DNA of 8,477 bases, taken from positions 1 to 8,477 of the forward strand of contig VGEI01000142.1 in the NCBI GenBank assembly GCA_016869415.1. Direction: 5' to 3'. Of this stretch, positions 1-6,180 are shown one piece after another (within the stretch, counting starts at the first letter, position 1; each line of letters starts with the position of its first letter). The notes beneath the pieces were generated by a model. That model was not told where the DNA came from, ran no database searches, and was given only the letters and a program-made list of their open reading frames with translations. The translations under genes were made by a program, and so were the position numbers. Source of the stretch: Alphaproteobacteria bacterium (GTDB taxonomy: Bacteria; Pseudomonadota; Alphaproteobacteria; CACIAM-22H2).

Positions 1-152
1 GTCGGGATGACGACCTTCATGTTGCGCGACGGGAAGCCGGCCTGCGCCGAGGCAGGGGCCAGCCAGGGGCCCGTCAGAGCGCTAGCAGCGACCGTTGCGG
101 CACTCCCTTGCAGGAGCGCTCGACGAGGCAAGAGGCGGCTTCCGAGCGTCAT
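1..152 (-). CDS. TctC/Bug-type periplasmic solute-binding protein, N-terminal part (truncated by window edge)
   Basis: Only the first 50 codons are in the window. They encode a signal peptide followed by the start of a mature protein reading GFPSRNMKVVIPT. This matches the start of tripartite tricarboxylate transporter (TTT) receptors, which usually begin like YPSRPIKIIVP. These proteins bind small carboxylates or other organic anions in the periplasm. The signal has a twin arginine at residues 10-11 (PRRALLQG), a small-residue hydrophobic stretch at about 17-31, and an A-S-A cleavage motif at 34-36, so export by Tat is plausible. The start is supported by a Shine-Dalgarno AAGGGAG seven bases upstream. 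No TctA or TctB permease gene is visible nearby. The family call rests on a short stretch and would be settled by the sequence beyond the window edge. Confidence 0.72.
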   Translation of the reverse strand, partial: MTLGSRLLPRRALLQGSAATVAASALTGPWLAPASAQAGFPSRNMKVVIP

Positions 153-159
153 CGCGTTT

Positions 160-166
160 CTCCCTT
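160..166 (-). promoter_or_regulatory. Ribosome binding site of the truncated TctC-type gene
   Basis: On the minus strand this reads AAGGGAG, seven bases before the ATG at 152. It is the main support for placing the gene start there, because only 152 bases of the gene are visible. Confidence 0.6.
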
Positions 167-177
167 CGCTAGGCTGT

Positions 178-196
178 GACCGTCGCCGGGACGGTC
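178..196. repeat. Perfect 7-bp inverted repeat, candidate operator or leader hairpin
   Basis: GACCGTC (178-184) and GACGGTC (190-196) are exact reverse complements separated by five bases (GCCGG). The repeat lies 26-44 bases upstream of the start codon at 152. That position suits a transcription-factor operator overlapping a promoter, or a small hairpin in the 5' leader. I cannot assign a regulator, and short GC-rich inverted repeats also arise by chance in DNA of this composition. Confidence 0.35.
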
Positions 197-278
197 TTCT
201 GTTGCGCTCAAGCTAGGATCTCACCGGCCTCCGGGGAAGAGGCCAGATTACGGTTTTCTTGGATTTTTCCGCACTGGC

Positions 279-1193
279 TCATGTCGCCGGCTTGGCCGGG
301 GCGGGCGGTGGACGGTTGACCAGCCAGATGCCGAGGCCGACCAGGACCAGCGAGACGAGAAGTCCCGCCGAGAGCGGCTCATCGAGCAGCAGGGCGCCGG
401 CGATCACGCCGAAGAGCGGCGTGAGGAAGGTGAAGGCGGAGAGGCGCCCGGCCGGATAGTTCGCCACCAGCCAGAACCAGGCGAGGTAGGTGACGAAGGC
501 GACAATGATTGCCTGAAAGGCGAAGGCGCCCCAGATGAAGGGCGTCGCGGCGAACACGCCGCGCTCGCCGAGCAGCAGCGAGAGCAGCAGCAATACGACC
601 GCCGAGACGCCGAGCTGGTAGAACAGCGTCTTGCTGGCGCTGATCTGGGCCAGACGGGTCGCCTTCACCGCGATCGTGGTCGAGCCCCAGAGCATGCCGG
701 CCGCCAGGACCATGGCGTCGCCGATCAGCTGCGAGCCGCTCGACAAGCTCAGCCCGTCGCCGAAGGCGATGACGATCCCCGCGAAGGCGGCGAGCAGGCC
801 CGTGATCTGCGCGCGGTACAGGCGTTCTCCGGGCACCAGGAGGTGCACGCCAAGGGCCACCCAGAACGGTGCCGTGTAGAGGAAGACGACGGCCCGCGAG
901 GCTGTGGTGTATTCCAGCCCCCAGAAGAGGAAGGCGAACTCGGCGGCAAAGAGCAGGCCGATGAGCATGCCGGCGGGCAGCGAGCGGTCCCGCTCGAACA
1001 GACGCACGCCGCGCAGCGTCGACCAGGCCCAGAGCAGCAGCACGGCGACCGCCGAGCGCAGGCCCGCCTGCAGCAGCGGCGAGATGCCGGCATTGACCAG
1101 CTTGGCGGCGACCTGATTGAGGCCCCAGACGGCGCAGAGGGTTACCATGAGCGATGCCGCCGGGAGATCGATCGCGGTACGGCGCGCGTTCAT
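279..1193 (-). CDS. EamA/DMT-family transporter (RhaT/YdcZ-like drug/metabolite exporter)
   Basis: A 304-residue inner-membrane protein of the drug/metabolite transporter superfamily, whose members usually export amino acids, metabolites or toxic compounds. Two EamA repeats of about five helices each are visible, at roughly residues 15-143 and 155-293, and the total length is typical. Family-like features are the early AVWGLNQVAAK helix, the YTAPFWVALG segment ending repeat 1, and TPLFGVIAGALLLDEPLS near residue 258, where repeat 2 carries the conserved 'LDEPLS' turn. The C-terminus is a short Pro/Ala-rich tail. The ATG at 1193 is the natural N-terminus, though no strong ribosome binding site precedes it; an internal ATG at 1148 would remove only 15 residues. 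It follows the TAXI gene by 80 bases on the same strand with a hairpin in between, so co-transcription is possible but not certain. The substrate cannot be predicted. Confidence 0.9.
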   Translation of the reverse strand: MNARRTAIDLPAASLMVTLCAVWGLNQVAAKLVNAGISPLLQAGLRSAVAVLLLWAWSTLRGVRLFERDRSLPAGMLIGLLFAAEFAFLFWGLEYTTASRAVVFLYTAPFWVALGVHLLVPGERLYRAQITGLLAAFAGIVIAFGDGLSLSSGSQLIGDAMVLAAGMLWGSTTIAVKATRLAQISASKTLFYQLGVSAVVLLLLSLLLGERGVFAATPFIWGAFAFQAIIVAFVTYLAWFWLVANYPAGRLSAFTFLTPLFGVIAGALLLDEPLSAGLLVSLVLVGLGIWLVNRPPPAPAKPAT

Positions 1194-1221
1194 GGGTCCG
1201 GCGGGGCCAAGGTGAGACGAA

Positions 1222-1246
1222 GCCGGCCGGCCGGGCTCCGGCCGGC
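1222..1246 (-). terminator. GC-rich hairpin between the TAXI and EamA genes (possible weak terminator)
   Basis: GCCGGCCGG (1222-1230) and CCGGCCGGC (1238-1246) form a perfect 9-bp stem around a 7-base loop, 28 bases past the TAXI stop codon on the minus strand. The following bases are not a clear T-run (TTCGTCTCACCTT), so it is not a textbook Rho-independent terminator. It could instead weaken read-through into the EamA gene or protect the 3' end of the TAXI message. Confidence 0.35.
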
Positions 1247-1273
1247 GGGCGGCCGCAGGAAAGCGGCGGCGGA

Positions 1274-2263
1274 CTAGTTGACCAGCTTCGCCTCGCGATA
1301 GGCGCGCAGCGCGCCCGGGTGATAGGGAACGGCCTGGCTGCTGGTCAGCATCGCCGGGGTCACTGCCTCCATGGCCTTGTGGATGCTGCGATACTCGTCG
1401 AGCTTGGCCAGCAGGCCCTTGGTCAGGCCGTAGGCGGCGGCCTCGTTGAACTTCTCGTCGGCGACGATGAGCGCGCTCAGCGTCACGGTGGGCACGTCGC
1501 GCGGCACCCAGTCGTAGGCGCCGGCCTTGATGGTGAAGGACTGCGTGCCGAGCTTGTCGTTGACGGCCTTGATCGTCTTTTCCGACAGCGGAACCATGAT
1601 CGAGGGAACGGCCTTGCCGGTCTCGACGATGGCCGAATTGCCGATGAACACGCCGTTGGTCGACATGTCGGCGCGCCGGTCGCGCATCAGGTCGGAGCCC
1701 TCCTGCGACGCCGCCAGAATGACCTCGCCGCCCCACTTCTTGATGTCGTCGAGCGCGATGCCCGAGGCCTCGAAGGCCACCTTGGTCATGTCGTAGACGA
1801 TGTTGCCGCGCCGGTTGAGTACGACGCGCAGCGGCGGCTTTTTCTGGGCGATCTCCTCGAGCGTGGTAACGCCGTAGCGCTCGGAGAAAGCCTTAGTGAG
1901 CACGAACTGGGCCGGCGCGAAATTGTACATCACGGCAATGGCGCGCAGGTTGCGGTACGGCGTGCGGAAGGGCTCCTCGCCGTTGACCGCGAGACGCAGC
2001 TCGGCGTCGTGCACGATGGCAAGGTCTGCCTTGCCCGTGCTGACCAGGCCGACATTGGCGAAGCCCCCGCCCGAGGTCTGGTAGGTGATGCTGGAGCCGG
2101 GGTAGGCGGCGCGGATCGCCTTGTCGAAACCGGTGCCGACCGTCGTCCACAGGCCGCCGGCGCTGGCCCCCGCGAGATTGTAGTTGTAGGGCTGCGCGGC
2201 CGAGGGGCCGGCCGCGGCCAGGCCCAGGAGAAAAGCGGCGGACGCGACAAAGAGCTTTTTCAT
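1274..2263 (-). CDS. TAXI-family TRAP transporter solute-binding protein
   Basis: A 329-residue periplasmic receptor of the TAXI class of TRAP transporters. It captures a small organic anion (in studied relatives, dicarboxylates or amino acids) and hands it to the membrane permease. Residues 1-23 are a Sec signal peptide (MKKLF, a hydrophobic Leu/Ala stretch, then SAA before Gln). The mature part shows TAXI features: LAGASAGGLWTTVGTGF at 30-46, TSGGGFANVGLVSTGKADLAIV at 63-84 (the ligand-pocket region), a second lobe with DVPTVTLSALIVADEKF at about 256-272, and a C-terminal VPYHPGALRAY close to the family's usual 'PLHPGA' ending. Length is normal. The start has a strong GGGGAGGAA ribosome binding site eight bases upstream and a good promoter behind that. 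It is transcribed divergently from the fused TRAP permease at 3165-5084, its most likely partner, with the putative diiron oxidase between them. Confidence 0.93.
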   Translation of the reverse strand: MKKLFVASAAFLLGLAAAGPSAAQPYNYNLAGASAGGLWTTVGTGFDKAIRAAYPGSSITYQTSGGGFANVGLVSTGKADLAIVHDAELRLAVNGEEPFRTPYRNLRAIAVMYNFAPAQFVLTKAFSERYGVTTLEEIAQKKPPLRVVLNRRGNIVYDMTKVAFEASGIALDDIKKWGGEVILAASQEGSDLMRDRRADMSTNGVFIGNSAIVETGKAVPSIMVPLSEKTIKAVNDKLGTQSFTIKAGAYDWVPRDVPTVTLSALIVADEKFNEAAAYGLTKGLLAKLDEYRSIHKAMEAVTPAMLTSSQAVPYHPGALRAYREAKLVN

Positions 2264-2271
2264 GAGCGGCG

Positions 2272-2280
2272 TTCCTCCCC
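2272..2280 (-). promoter_or_regulatory. Ribosome binding site of the TAXI gene
   Basis: On the minus strand this reads GGGGAGGAA, eight bases before the ATG at 2263. It is a strong match to the anti-Shine-Dalgarno sequence and fixes the TAXI start. Confidence 0.75.
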
Positions 2281-2296
2281 ACGAAATCAGACGGCG

Positions 2297-2326
2297 ATCA
2301 TAGCAACCCGCGGCGCGCGCTGTCGC
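2297..2326 (-). promoter_or_regulatory. Probable sigma-70-type promoter of the TAXI gene (extended -10)
   Basis: Read on the minus strand, a -35-like GCGACA (2326-2321) is followed after 18 bases by TATGAT (2302-2297), five of six matches to the -10 consensus. The -10 is preceded by TGC, giving an extended -10 element. Transcription would begin near 2290, leaving a leader of about 27 bases that contains the ribosome binding site. The 18-base spacer is very GC-rich. The call is by pattern only. Confidence 0.5.
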
Positions 2327-2396
2327 GGAAAATTGCTCCGTAGACGGTATGTTTGACTTCCGCCGCCCAGCTCCCGCATGCTCGCGGCCAGGAAGC

Positions 2397-2404
2397 GGGG
2401 AGGG
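2397..2404 (+). promoter_or_regulatory. Ribosome binding site that decides the start of the diiron-oxidase-like gene
   Basis: GGGGAGGG lies six bases upstream of the ATG at 2411. An in-frame ATG at 2378 would add 11 residues but has no comparable site before it and would put this motif inside the coding sequence. The downstream start is therefore preferred. Confidence 0.65.
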
Positions 2405-2410
2405 TTCATC

Positions 2411-3145
2411 ATGTCGCGGCGCAGCGTTCTCGCCAGGCTCGACAGGGTCGTCGACGAGTTCTCAGGGAGTTGCCGGTTCTTCAACGAGAAGATGACCGAG
2501 GGCCGGGCGAAGATGTTCGCGATGCAGCATCGCTTGAACACCCGCCAGCGCAACTCCGTGCTCAAGCTGCGCGTCGCCACCAACACGCCGGACTGGGATC
2601 TGCGTCTGCGGATCATCGGGGCGTGCGCCGAGGAGATCATCGCCGACCACGAGCACGGCGGCGGCCGGCCGCACTGGGCGATCCTCGAGGATCTCGGTAC
2701 GCGCATCGGCCTCAGGCGTGCGCAGATGCGCAAGGCGCAGCCGCTGCCCAGCACGCGCATGTGCTGGCTGTCGTGGGAGGCGCTGATGAGCAACCGGCAC
2801 TGGCTCGAAGGGCTGGTGGCCAACACCTGCGCCGAGCGCGTCAACATTCCGGGCTACGGCACTGGCATCCGGCGCAAGCATGGCTGGTTCGGCCTCGAGC
2901 GCCACCGCTGGGGTAGGCTGTTCGGGCTGAGCGACAAGGAGCTGGAGTTCTTCGAACTGCACGAGGCGGCCGATATCGAGCACTCCAATCTCGGCTGGAA
3001 CGCCGTGGCCGAGCACGCCACGCGCCTGGCCATGGAAGACGCGGTGGTCGAGGCGTGCCGTATCAATCTCATCGTCTGGAACCACTACCTGACCGGCATC
3101 GCCGAGGCGGGCGATGCCGTCGACCGCGGCAAGCTCCGGCTGTGA
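2411..3145 (+). CDS. Heme-oxygenase-like diiron oxidase family protein (iron-containing redox enzyme family)
   Basis: A 244-residue soluble, mostly helical protein with no signal peptide. It looks like the heme-oxygenase-fold group of diiron oxidases and oxygenases (CADD, UndA, SznF, BesC), often labelled TenA/PqqC-like in databases. Six potential metal ligands occur with the spacing of Chlamydia CADD: E75-x6-H82 (EEIIADHEH), E142 (AERVNIPG), and H184-x3-D188-x2-H191 (HEAADIEH). Known members activate O2 for C-C cleavage, N-oxygenation or decarboxylative desaturation of small acids and amino acids. There is no tyrosine before residue 149, which argues against the self-sacrificing p-aminobenzoate chemistry of CADD, where an N-terminal tyrosine is consumed. 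The gene starts the plus-strand unit, ends 19 bases before the TRAP permease, and sits beside the divergent TAXI receptor. That suggests a role on the imported compound, which is inference. The substrate is unknown. A cofactor-free or regulatory relative remains possible, though the intact ligand set favours an iron enzyme. Confidence 0.75.
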   Translation: MSRRSVLARLDRVVDEFSGSCRFFNEKMTEGRAKMFAMQHRLNTRQRNSVLKLRVATNTPDWDLRLRIIGACAEEIIADHEHGGGRPHWAILEDLGTRIGLRRAQMRKAQPLPSTRMCWLSWEALMSNRHWLEGLVANTCAERVNIPGYGTGIRRKHGWFGLERHRWGRLFGLSDKELEFFELHEAADIEHSNLGWNAVAEHATRLAMEDAVVEACRINLIVWNHYLTGIAEAGDAVDRGKLRL

Positions 3146-3164
3146 GGGGGCCGGGCGGGAACCC

Positions 3165-5084
3165 ATGTCGCCGGTCGAAAAGGCGTTCGCCACCGGCCTG
3201 TCGCGCGAGCTGTCTCCCGCTTGGGATCGCTTTGTCACGGTCTATGGGGCGCTGATCGCCGTCGGCGTGGTGGCCGCTTCTATCCTCGGCAAGCCCGGTC
3301 TCTATGTTCTGACGGCGATCTTCCTCGGTGCCATGCTGGTATTGGTCTTCGTCACCATCGGGACCTCGGTGGAGACGGCCGAAAAGCGCGTGCCCCTCTA
3401 CGACCTCGGGCTTGCCGCGCTCAGCGTCGCTTGCGGCATCTATTTCGGGCTCAACGCGGATTACGTCAGCAACCGCATTTCGCTGCTCGATCTGCTGACG
3501 CCGTCTGACGTCTTCTTCGGCGCCTCGTTCCTGCTCCTGACCCTTGAGGCGTCGCGGCGCACGACCGGTATCGGGCTCACCGGCTTCGTCGTGCTCATCC
3601 TGCTCTACAACCTTTTCGGCGACGGGCTGCCCGGCGCTCTGGGCCACGGCCCGATCGACCATCAGCACTTTCTCGACCTGATGGTCTTCACGACCGAGGG
3701 CATCTTCGGCGCTCCTTTGCGTGTCGCGGCGACCTTCGCCTTCCTTTTCGTGCTGTTCGGGGCGCTGCTCAACGCCACGGGGGCGGGGGCGTTCTTCTTC
3801 AATCTCGCGGCGGCCTTCACCGGCCGTGCACCCGGCGGCCCGGCCAAGATCGGCGTCGTCTCGTCGGGGCTGTTTGGCACGATTTCCGGCAACCCGGTCG
3901 CCGACGTCGTGACCACAGGTTCGGTGACGATCCCGATGATGAAGAAACTCGGCTACCCCGCAGCATTGGCCGGCGGCATCGAAGTCGCGGCCTCGACCGG
4001 CGGCAGTCTGGCGCCGCCGGTACTGGGTGCGGCGGCTTTCATCATGGCGGAGTTCACCGGCATCCCCTACGCCGAGATCGCCATCGCCGCGACCATCCCG
4101 GCACTCCTCTACTACGTCAGCATCTACGCCCAGGTGCACCTTCGGGCGCTCAGCCTCGGTCTGCGCGGTCTTGACAGCGGCGATATCCCCACCGTCGGCG
4201 ACAGCCTGCTCAAGGGCTGGTTCTTCCTGTTTCCCATCGCGGTACTGTGCGTCGGCATCGTGCTGGAGCTCTCGGCCACGCTGACGGCGTTGATCTCCAT
4301 CGCCGCCTGCCTGATCACCACGCCGTTCGCCGGTCAGGGTATCCTGCCCCTGCGCCTGGTCTTCGAGGCCCTGGGGGAGACCGCGCGGCGCATGGCCGCC
4401 GTCACCGGGGCCTGCGCCGCAGCCGGCCTGGTGGTCGGCGCCCTGACCATGACCGGTCTCGCCACCAAGTTCGGCCATCTGGTTCTGCTGCTCACGGCCT
4501 CCGATCTCTTCCTGTCGCTGGTGGTGACGGCGGTCATCACCATCCTCTTCGGCCTCGGTCTGCCGACCTCGGCGTCTTACATCCTCACCGCGGTGCTGGT
4601 GGCTCCGGTCCTGACCAAGCTCGGCCTGTCGCTGCTCGCCGCCCACATGTTCATCCTCTATTACGCGGTGCTGTCCAACGTGACGCCGCCGGTGGCGGTG
4701 GCGGCCTATGCCGCCTCAGCCATTGCCCAGGCCAATCCGCTCTACGTCGCGCTGAGCGCCTGCCGGCTCTGCCTGGTGGCATTCATCGTCCCCTTCTCCT
4801 TTGCCTACGGTGAGGCGCTGCTGCTCGAAGGATCGTGGACCAGCATCCTGCTGTCGACGCTGACGGCGACGCTCGGCGTGCTGCTGCTGGCTGCCGCGGT
4901 CGAGGGCCACTACAGGCGACCGCTGGAACGGCCGGCGCGTCTGCTGCTGTTTCTCGCCGGGCTCGCCTTCTTCGTGCCGCACTACTTCGGTCCGCTCGGC
5001 GGAATCGGGCTGGCTGGGCTGGCGTGGTGCGTGTCGCCGGGCCTGCGGGCCGGTCTTCGTCTGCGGTTCGCCGGGGACACCTGA
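3165..5084 (+). CDS. TRAP transporter fused permease (4TM/12TM type, TAXI-associated)
   Basis: A 639-residue inner-membrane permease in which the small (DctQ-like) and large (DctM-like) TRAP subunits are fused, as is usual for TAXI systems. It should import the receptor-bound organic anion driven by a Na+ or H+ gradient. The N-terminal four helices lie at about 22-42, 45-66, 78-96 and 114-130. The DctM-like part follows, with family motifs at 233-264 (GLFGTISGNPVADVVTTG..), 278-296 (TGGSLAPPVLGAAAFIMAE), 461-482 (LFGLGLPTSASYILT..) and 494-517 (HMFILYYAVLSNVTPPVAVA..). Two or three extra helices after 558 match the C-terminal extension common in this subfamily. The start at 3165 gives a natural N-terminus with a purine-rich GGGCGGGA upstream; an in-frame ATG at 3114 would overlap the oxidase gene. 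It lies 19 bases after that gene, so the two are very likely co-transcribed. The likely receptor is the divergent TAXI protein. Confidence 0.93.
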   Translation: MSPVEKAFATGLSRELSPAWDRFVTVYGALIAVGVVAASILGKPGLYVLTAIFLGAMLVLVFVTIGTSVETAEKRVPLYDLGLAALSVACGIYFGLNADYVSNRISLLDLLTPSDVFFGASFLLLTLEASRRTTGIGLTGFVVLILLYNLFGDGLPGALGHGPIDHQHFLDLMVFTTEGIFGAPLRVAATFAFLFVLFGALLNATGAGAFFFNLAAAFTGRAPGGPAKIGVVSSGLFGTISGNPVADVVTTGSVTIPMMKKLGYPAALAGGIEVAASTGGSLAPPVLGAAAFIMAEFTGIPYAEIAIAATIPALLYYVSIYAQVHLRALSLGLRGLDSGDIPTVGDSLLKGWFFLFPIAVLCVGIVLELSATLTALISIAACLITTPFAGQGILPLRLVFEALGETARRMAAVTGACAAAGLVVGALTMTGLATKFGHLVLLLTASDLFLSLVVTAVITILFGLGLPTSASYILTAVLVAPVLTKLGLSLLAAHMFILYYAVLSNVTPPVAVAAYAASAIAQANPLYVALSACRLCLVAFIVPFSFAYGEALLLEGSWTSILLSTLTATLGVLLLAAAVEGHYRRPLERPARLLLFLAGLAFFVPHYFGPLGGIGLAGLAWCVSPGLRAGLRLRFAGDT

Positions 5085-5096
5085 GGCCTTCGTCCG

Positions 5097-5120
5097 CGCT
5101 GGCCTTTGGCGATGCCAGCG
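5097..5120 (+). terminator. Hairpin after the TRAP permease (terminator-like or mRNA-stabilising)
   Basis: CGCTGGC (5097-5103) and GCCAGCG (5114-5120) form a perfect 7-bp stem around a 10-base loop, 12 bases past the permease stop codon. No T-run follows, so it is at best a weak or Rho-assisted terminator. It may instead mark a processing or stability boundary between the permease and the next binding-protein gene. Confidence 0.35.
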
Positions 5121-5144
5121 ACTAGGCTCGTTGCGGTCCATCAA

Positions 5145-5152
5145 GGGGAGGA
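5145..5152 (+). promoter_or_regulatory. Ribosome binding site of the TctC-type gene at 5157
   Basis: GGGGAGGA lies four bases before the ATG at 5157. It favours this start over the in-frame ATG at 5106, which lies inside the hairpin loop and would add 17 residues ahead of a normal signal peptide. Confidence 0.7.
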
Positions 5153-5156
5153 AACC

Positions 5157-6137
5157 ATGGCATTCGCGCGATGTGCCGCCGCGGGGCTGCTGGCAGCTGC
5201 CGCCTGTCTCGCCGCCAGCGAAACCGTCCACGCACAGGCCTATCCCAACCGGCCGATCCGCATGATCGTGGCGTTCCCGGCGGGGGGCTCGACCGACATC
5301 ATCGGCCGCATCGTCGCCCAGAATCTCAGCAACCGCCTCGGCCAGCAGGTCGTGGTCGACAACCGCGGTGGTGCCGGCGGCACGCTGGGCACCGATCTGG
5401 CCGCCAAGGCGCCGGCCGACGGCTACACCCTGACGCTCGGCACGACCAGCACGCACGCGGTGGCGGCCGGTGTCTACGCCACGCTGCCCTACGATCCGAT
5501 CAAGGATTTCTCTGCGATCTCGCTGGTCGGCATTACGCCCTATCTGCTCGTGGTCAACGATAAGGTTCAGGCGACCTCGCTGAAGGAGTTCGTCGACCTG
5601 GTGAAGAAGGAACCGGGCAAGCTGAACTACGCCTCGGCCGGCAACGGCACGGCGACTCATCTCGCCATGGAGATGATGGCTGACGCCGCCAGCCTGAAGA
5701 TGGTTCACGTTCCCTATCGCGGCAACGGGCCGGCAGAGGTGGCGCTGCTGGCCGGTGAGGTGCAGGCGATCTTCGGTTCGATGCCGGCTCTGCTGGAGCA
5801 GGCGCGCAGCGGCAAGATCAGGCCGCTGGCGGTGGGTACGGGCAAGCGTTCGCCGGCCCTGCCCAACGTGCCGACCGTGGCGGAGCTCGGCTACCCGGGA
5901 TTCGAGGCGGCCCTCTGGCTGGGTGTCTACGCCCCGGCCGGCACGCCGAAACCGGTGGTCGACCGGCTGGCCCAGGAGCTCCGGGCGATCGTGCCGTCGC
6001 CCGAGTTCAAGGAGATGCTCGACAAGAACGGCGCCGAGCCGCTGAGCAACACGCCGGAGGAGTTCCAGGACTTCACCCGGCGCGAGGTCGAGCGCTACCT
6101 CAAGCTGGTGAAAGCCATCGGCCTGAAGCCGCAGTAA
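5157..6137 (+). CDS. TctC/Bug-family tripartite tricarboxylate transporter substrate-binding protein
   Basis: A 326-residue periplasmic binding protein of the Bug/TctC family, which bind carboxylates and other small anionic or polar molecules. Residues 1-26 are a Sec signal peptide with an Ala-rich core and VHA cleavage motif. The mature protein starts QAYPNRPIRMIVAFPAGG and continues STDIIGR, the classic Bug N-terminal strand and ligand loop. Other hallmarks are VVDNRGGAGGTLG (66-78), KLNYASAGNGTATHLAMEMM (155-174), HVPYRGNGPA (184-193) and the second-lobe segment LAVGTGKRSPALPNVPTVAELG. Length is typical. It lies 72 bases after the TRAP permease with a hairpin between, and no tctA or tctB permease gene is in view. 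It may be an orphan receptor using a permease elsewhere, or one acting in sensing. TRAP permeases are not known to use TctC-type receptors, so direct pairing with the upstream permease is unlikely. The family call is firm; the ligand is unknown. Confidence 0.94.
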   Translation: MAFARCAAAGLLAAAACLAASETVHAQAYPNRPIRMIVAFPAGGSTDIIGRIVAQNLSNRLGQQVVVDNRGGAGGTLGTDLAAKAPADGYTLTLGTTSTHAVAAGVYATLPYDPIKDFSAISLVGITPYLLVVNDKVQATSLKEFVDLVKKEPGKLNYASAGNGTATHLAMEMMADAASLKMVHVPYRGNGPAEVALLAGEVQAIFGSMPALLEQARSGKIRPLAVGTGKRSPALPNVPTVAELGYPGFEAALWLGVYAPAGTPKPVVDRLAQELRAIVPSPEFKEMLDKNGAEPLSNTPEEFQDFTRREVERYLKLVKAIGLKPQ

Positions 6138-6146
6138 AGCCCGTCC

Positions 6147-6180
6147 CCGGTGCGCGTCGGGGCGGCCCGGCGCGCACTGG
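6147..6180 (+). terminator. Hairpin downstream of the TctC-type gene
   Basis: CCGGTGCGCG (6147-6156) can pair with CGCGCACTGG (6171-6180) as a 10-bp stem including one G-T wobble, with a 14-base loop. It begins 10 bases past the stop codon at 6137. There is no T-run after it. It probably separates the transport genes from the acyl-CoA genes, but strong termination cannot be claimed. Confidence 0.35.

Noticed and set aside
226..268. Stem GGCCTC/GAGGCC (226-231, 239-244) followed by a T-rich stretch, resembling a plus-strand terminator
   Set aside because: No plus-strand gene lies upstream to be terminated, and read on the minus strand (after the EamA gene) the T-rich part precedes the stem as A-rich sequence, which is the wrong order for an intrinsic terminator.
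1154..2356. 400-codon plus-strand frame opposite the TAXI gene
   Set aside because: Its translation is repetitive Gly/Arg/Ala/Val/Asp-rich sequence without motifs, while the opposite strand encodes a clear TAXI receptor with signal peptide, ribosome binding site and promoter.
2353..2382. TTGACT with CATGCT 18 bases later as a plus-strand promoter for the oxidase gene
   Set aside because: The -35 is good but the -10 matches only three of six positions, so I do not call it as a feature. A promoter for this arm must exist nearby.
2411..3145. Annotation as TenA thiaminase or PqqC
   Set aside because: TenA relies on a catalytic Cys and PqqC is cofactor-free. The Glu/His plus His-x3-Asp-x2-His pattern here fits metal-binding members of the fold better, and no thiamine or pqq genes are nearby.
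3069..4646. Long open frame on the minus strand across the TRAP permease (about 525 codons)
   Set aside because: It mirrors the permease gene, has a highly charged, low-complexity Arg/Gln/Glu/Asp-rich translation typical of antisense frames in GC-rich DNA, and shows no recognisable domain.
4716..5708. 330-codon minus-strand frame spanning the permease end and the TctC gene
   Set aside because: It crosses two genes with clear protein families on the other strand and has no recognisable domain.
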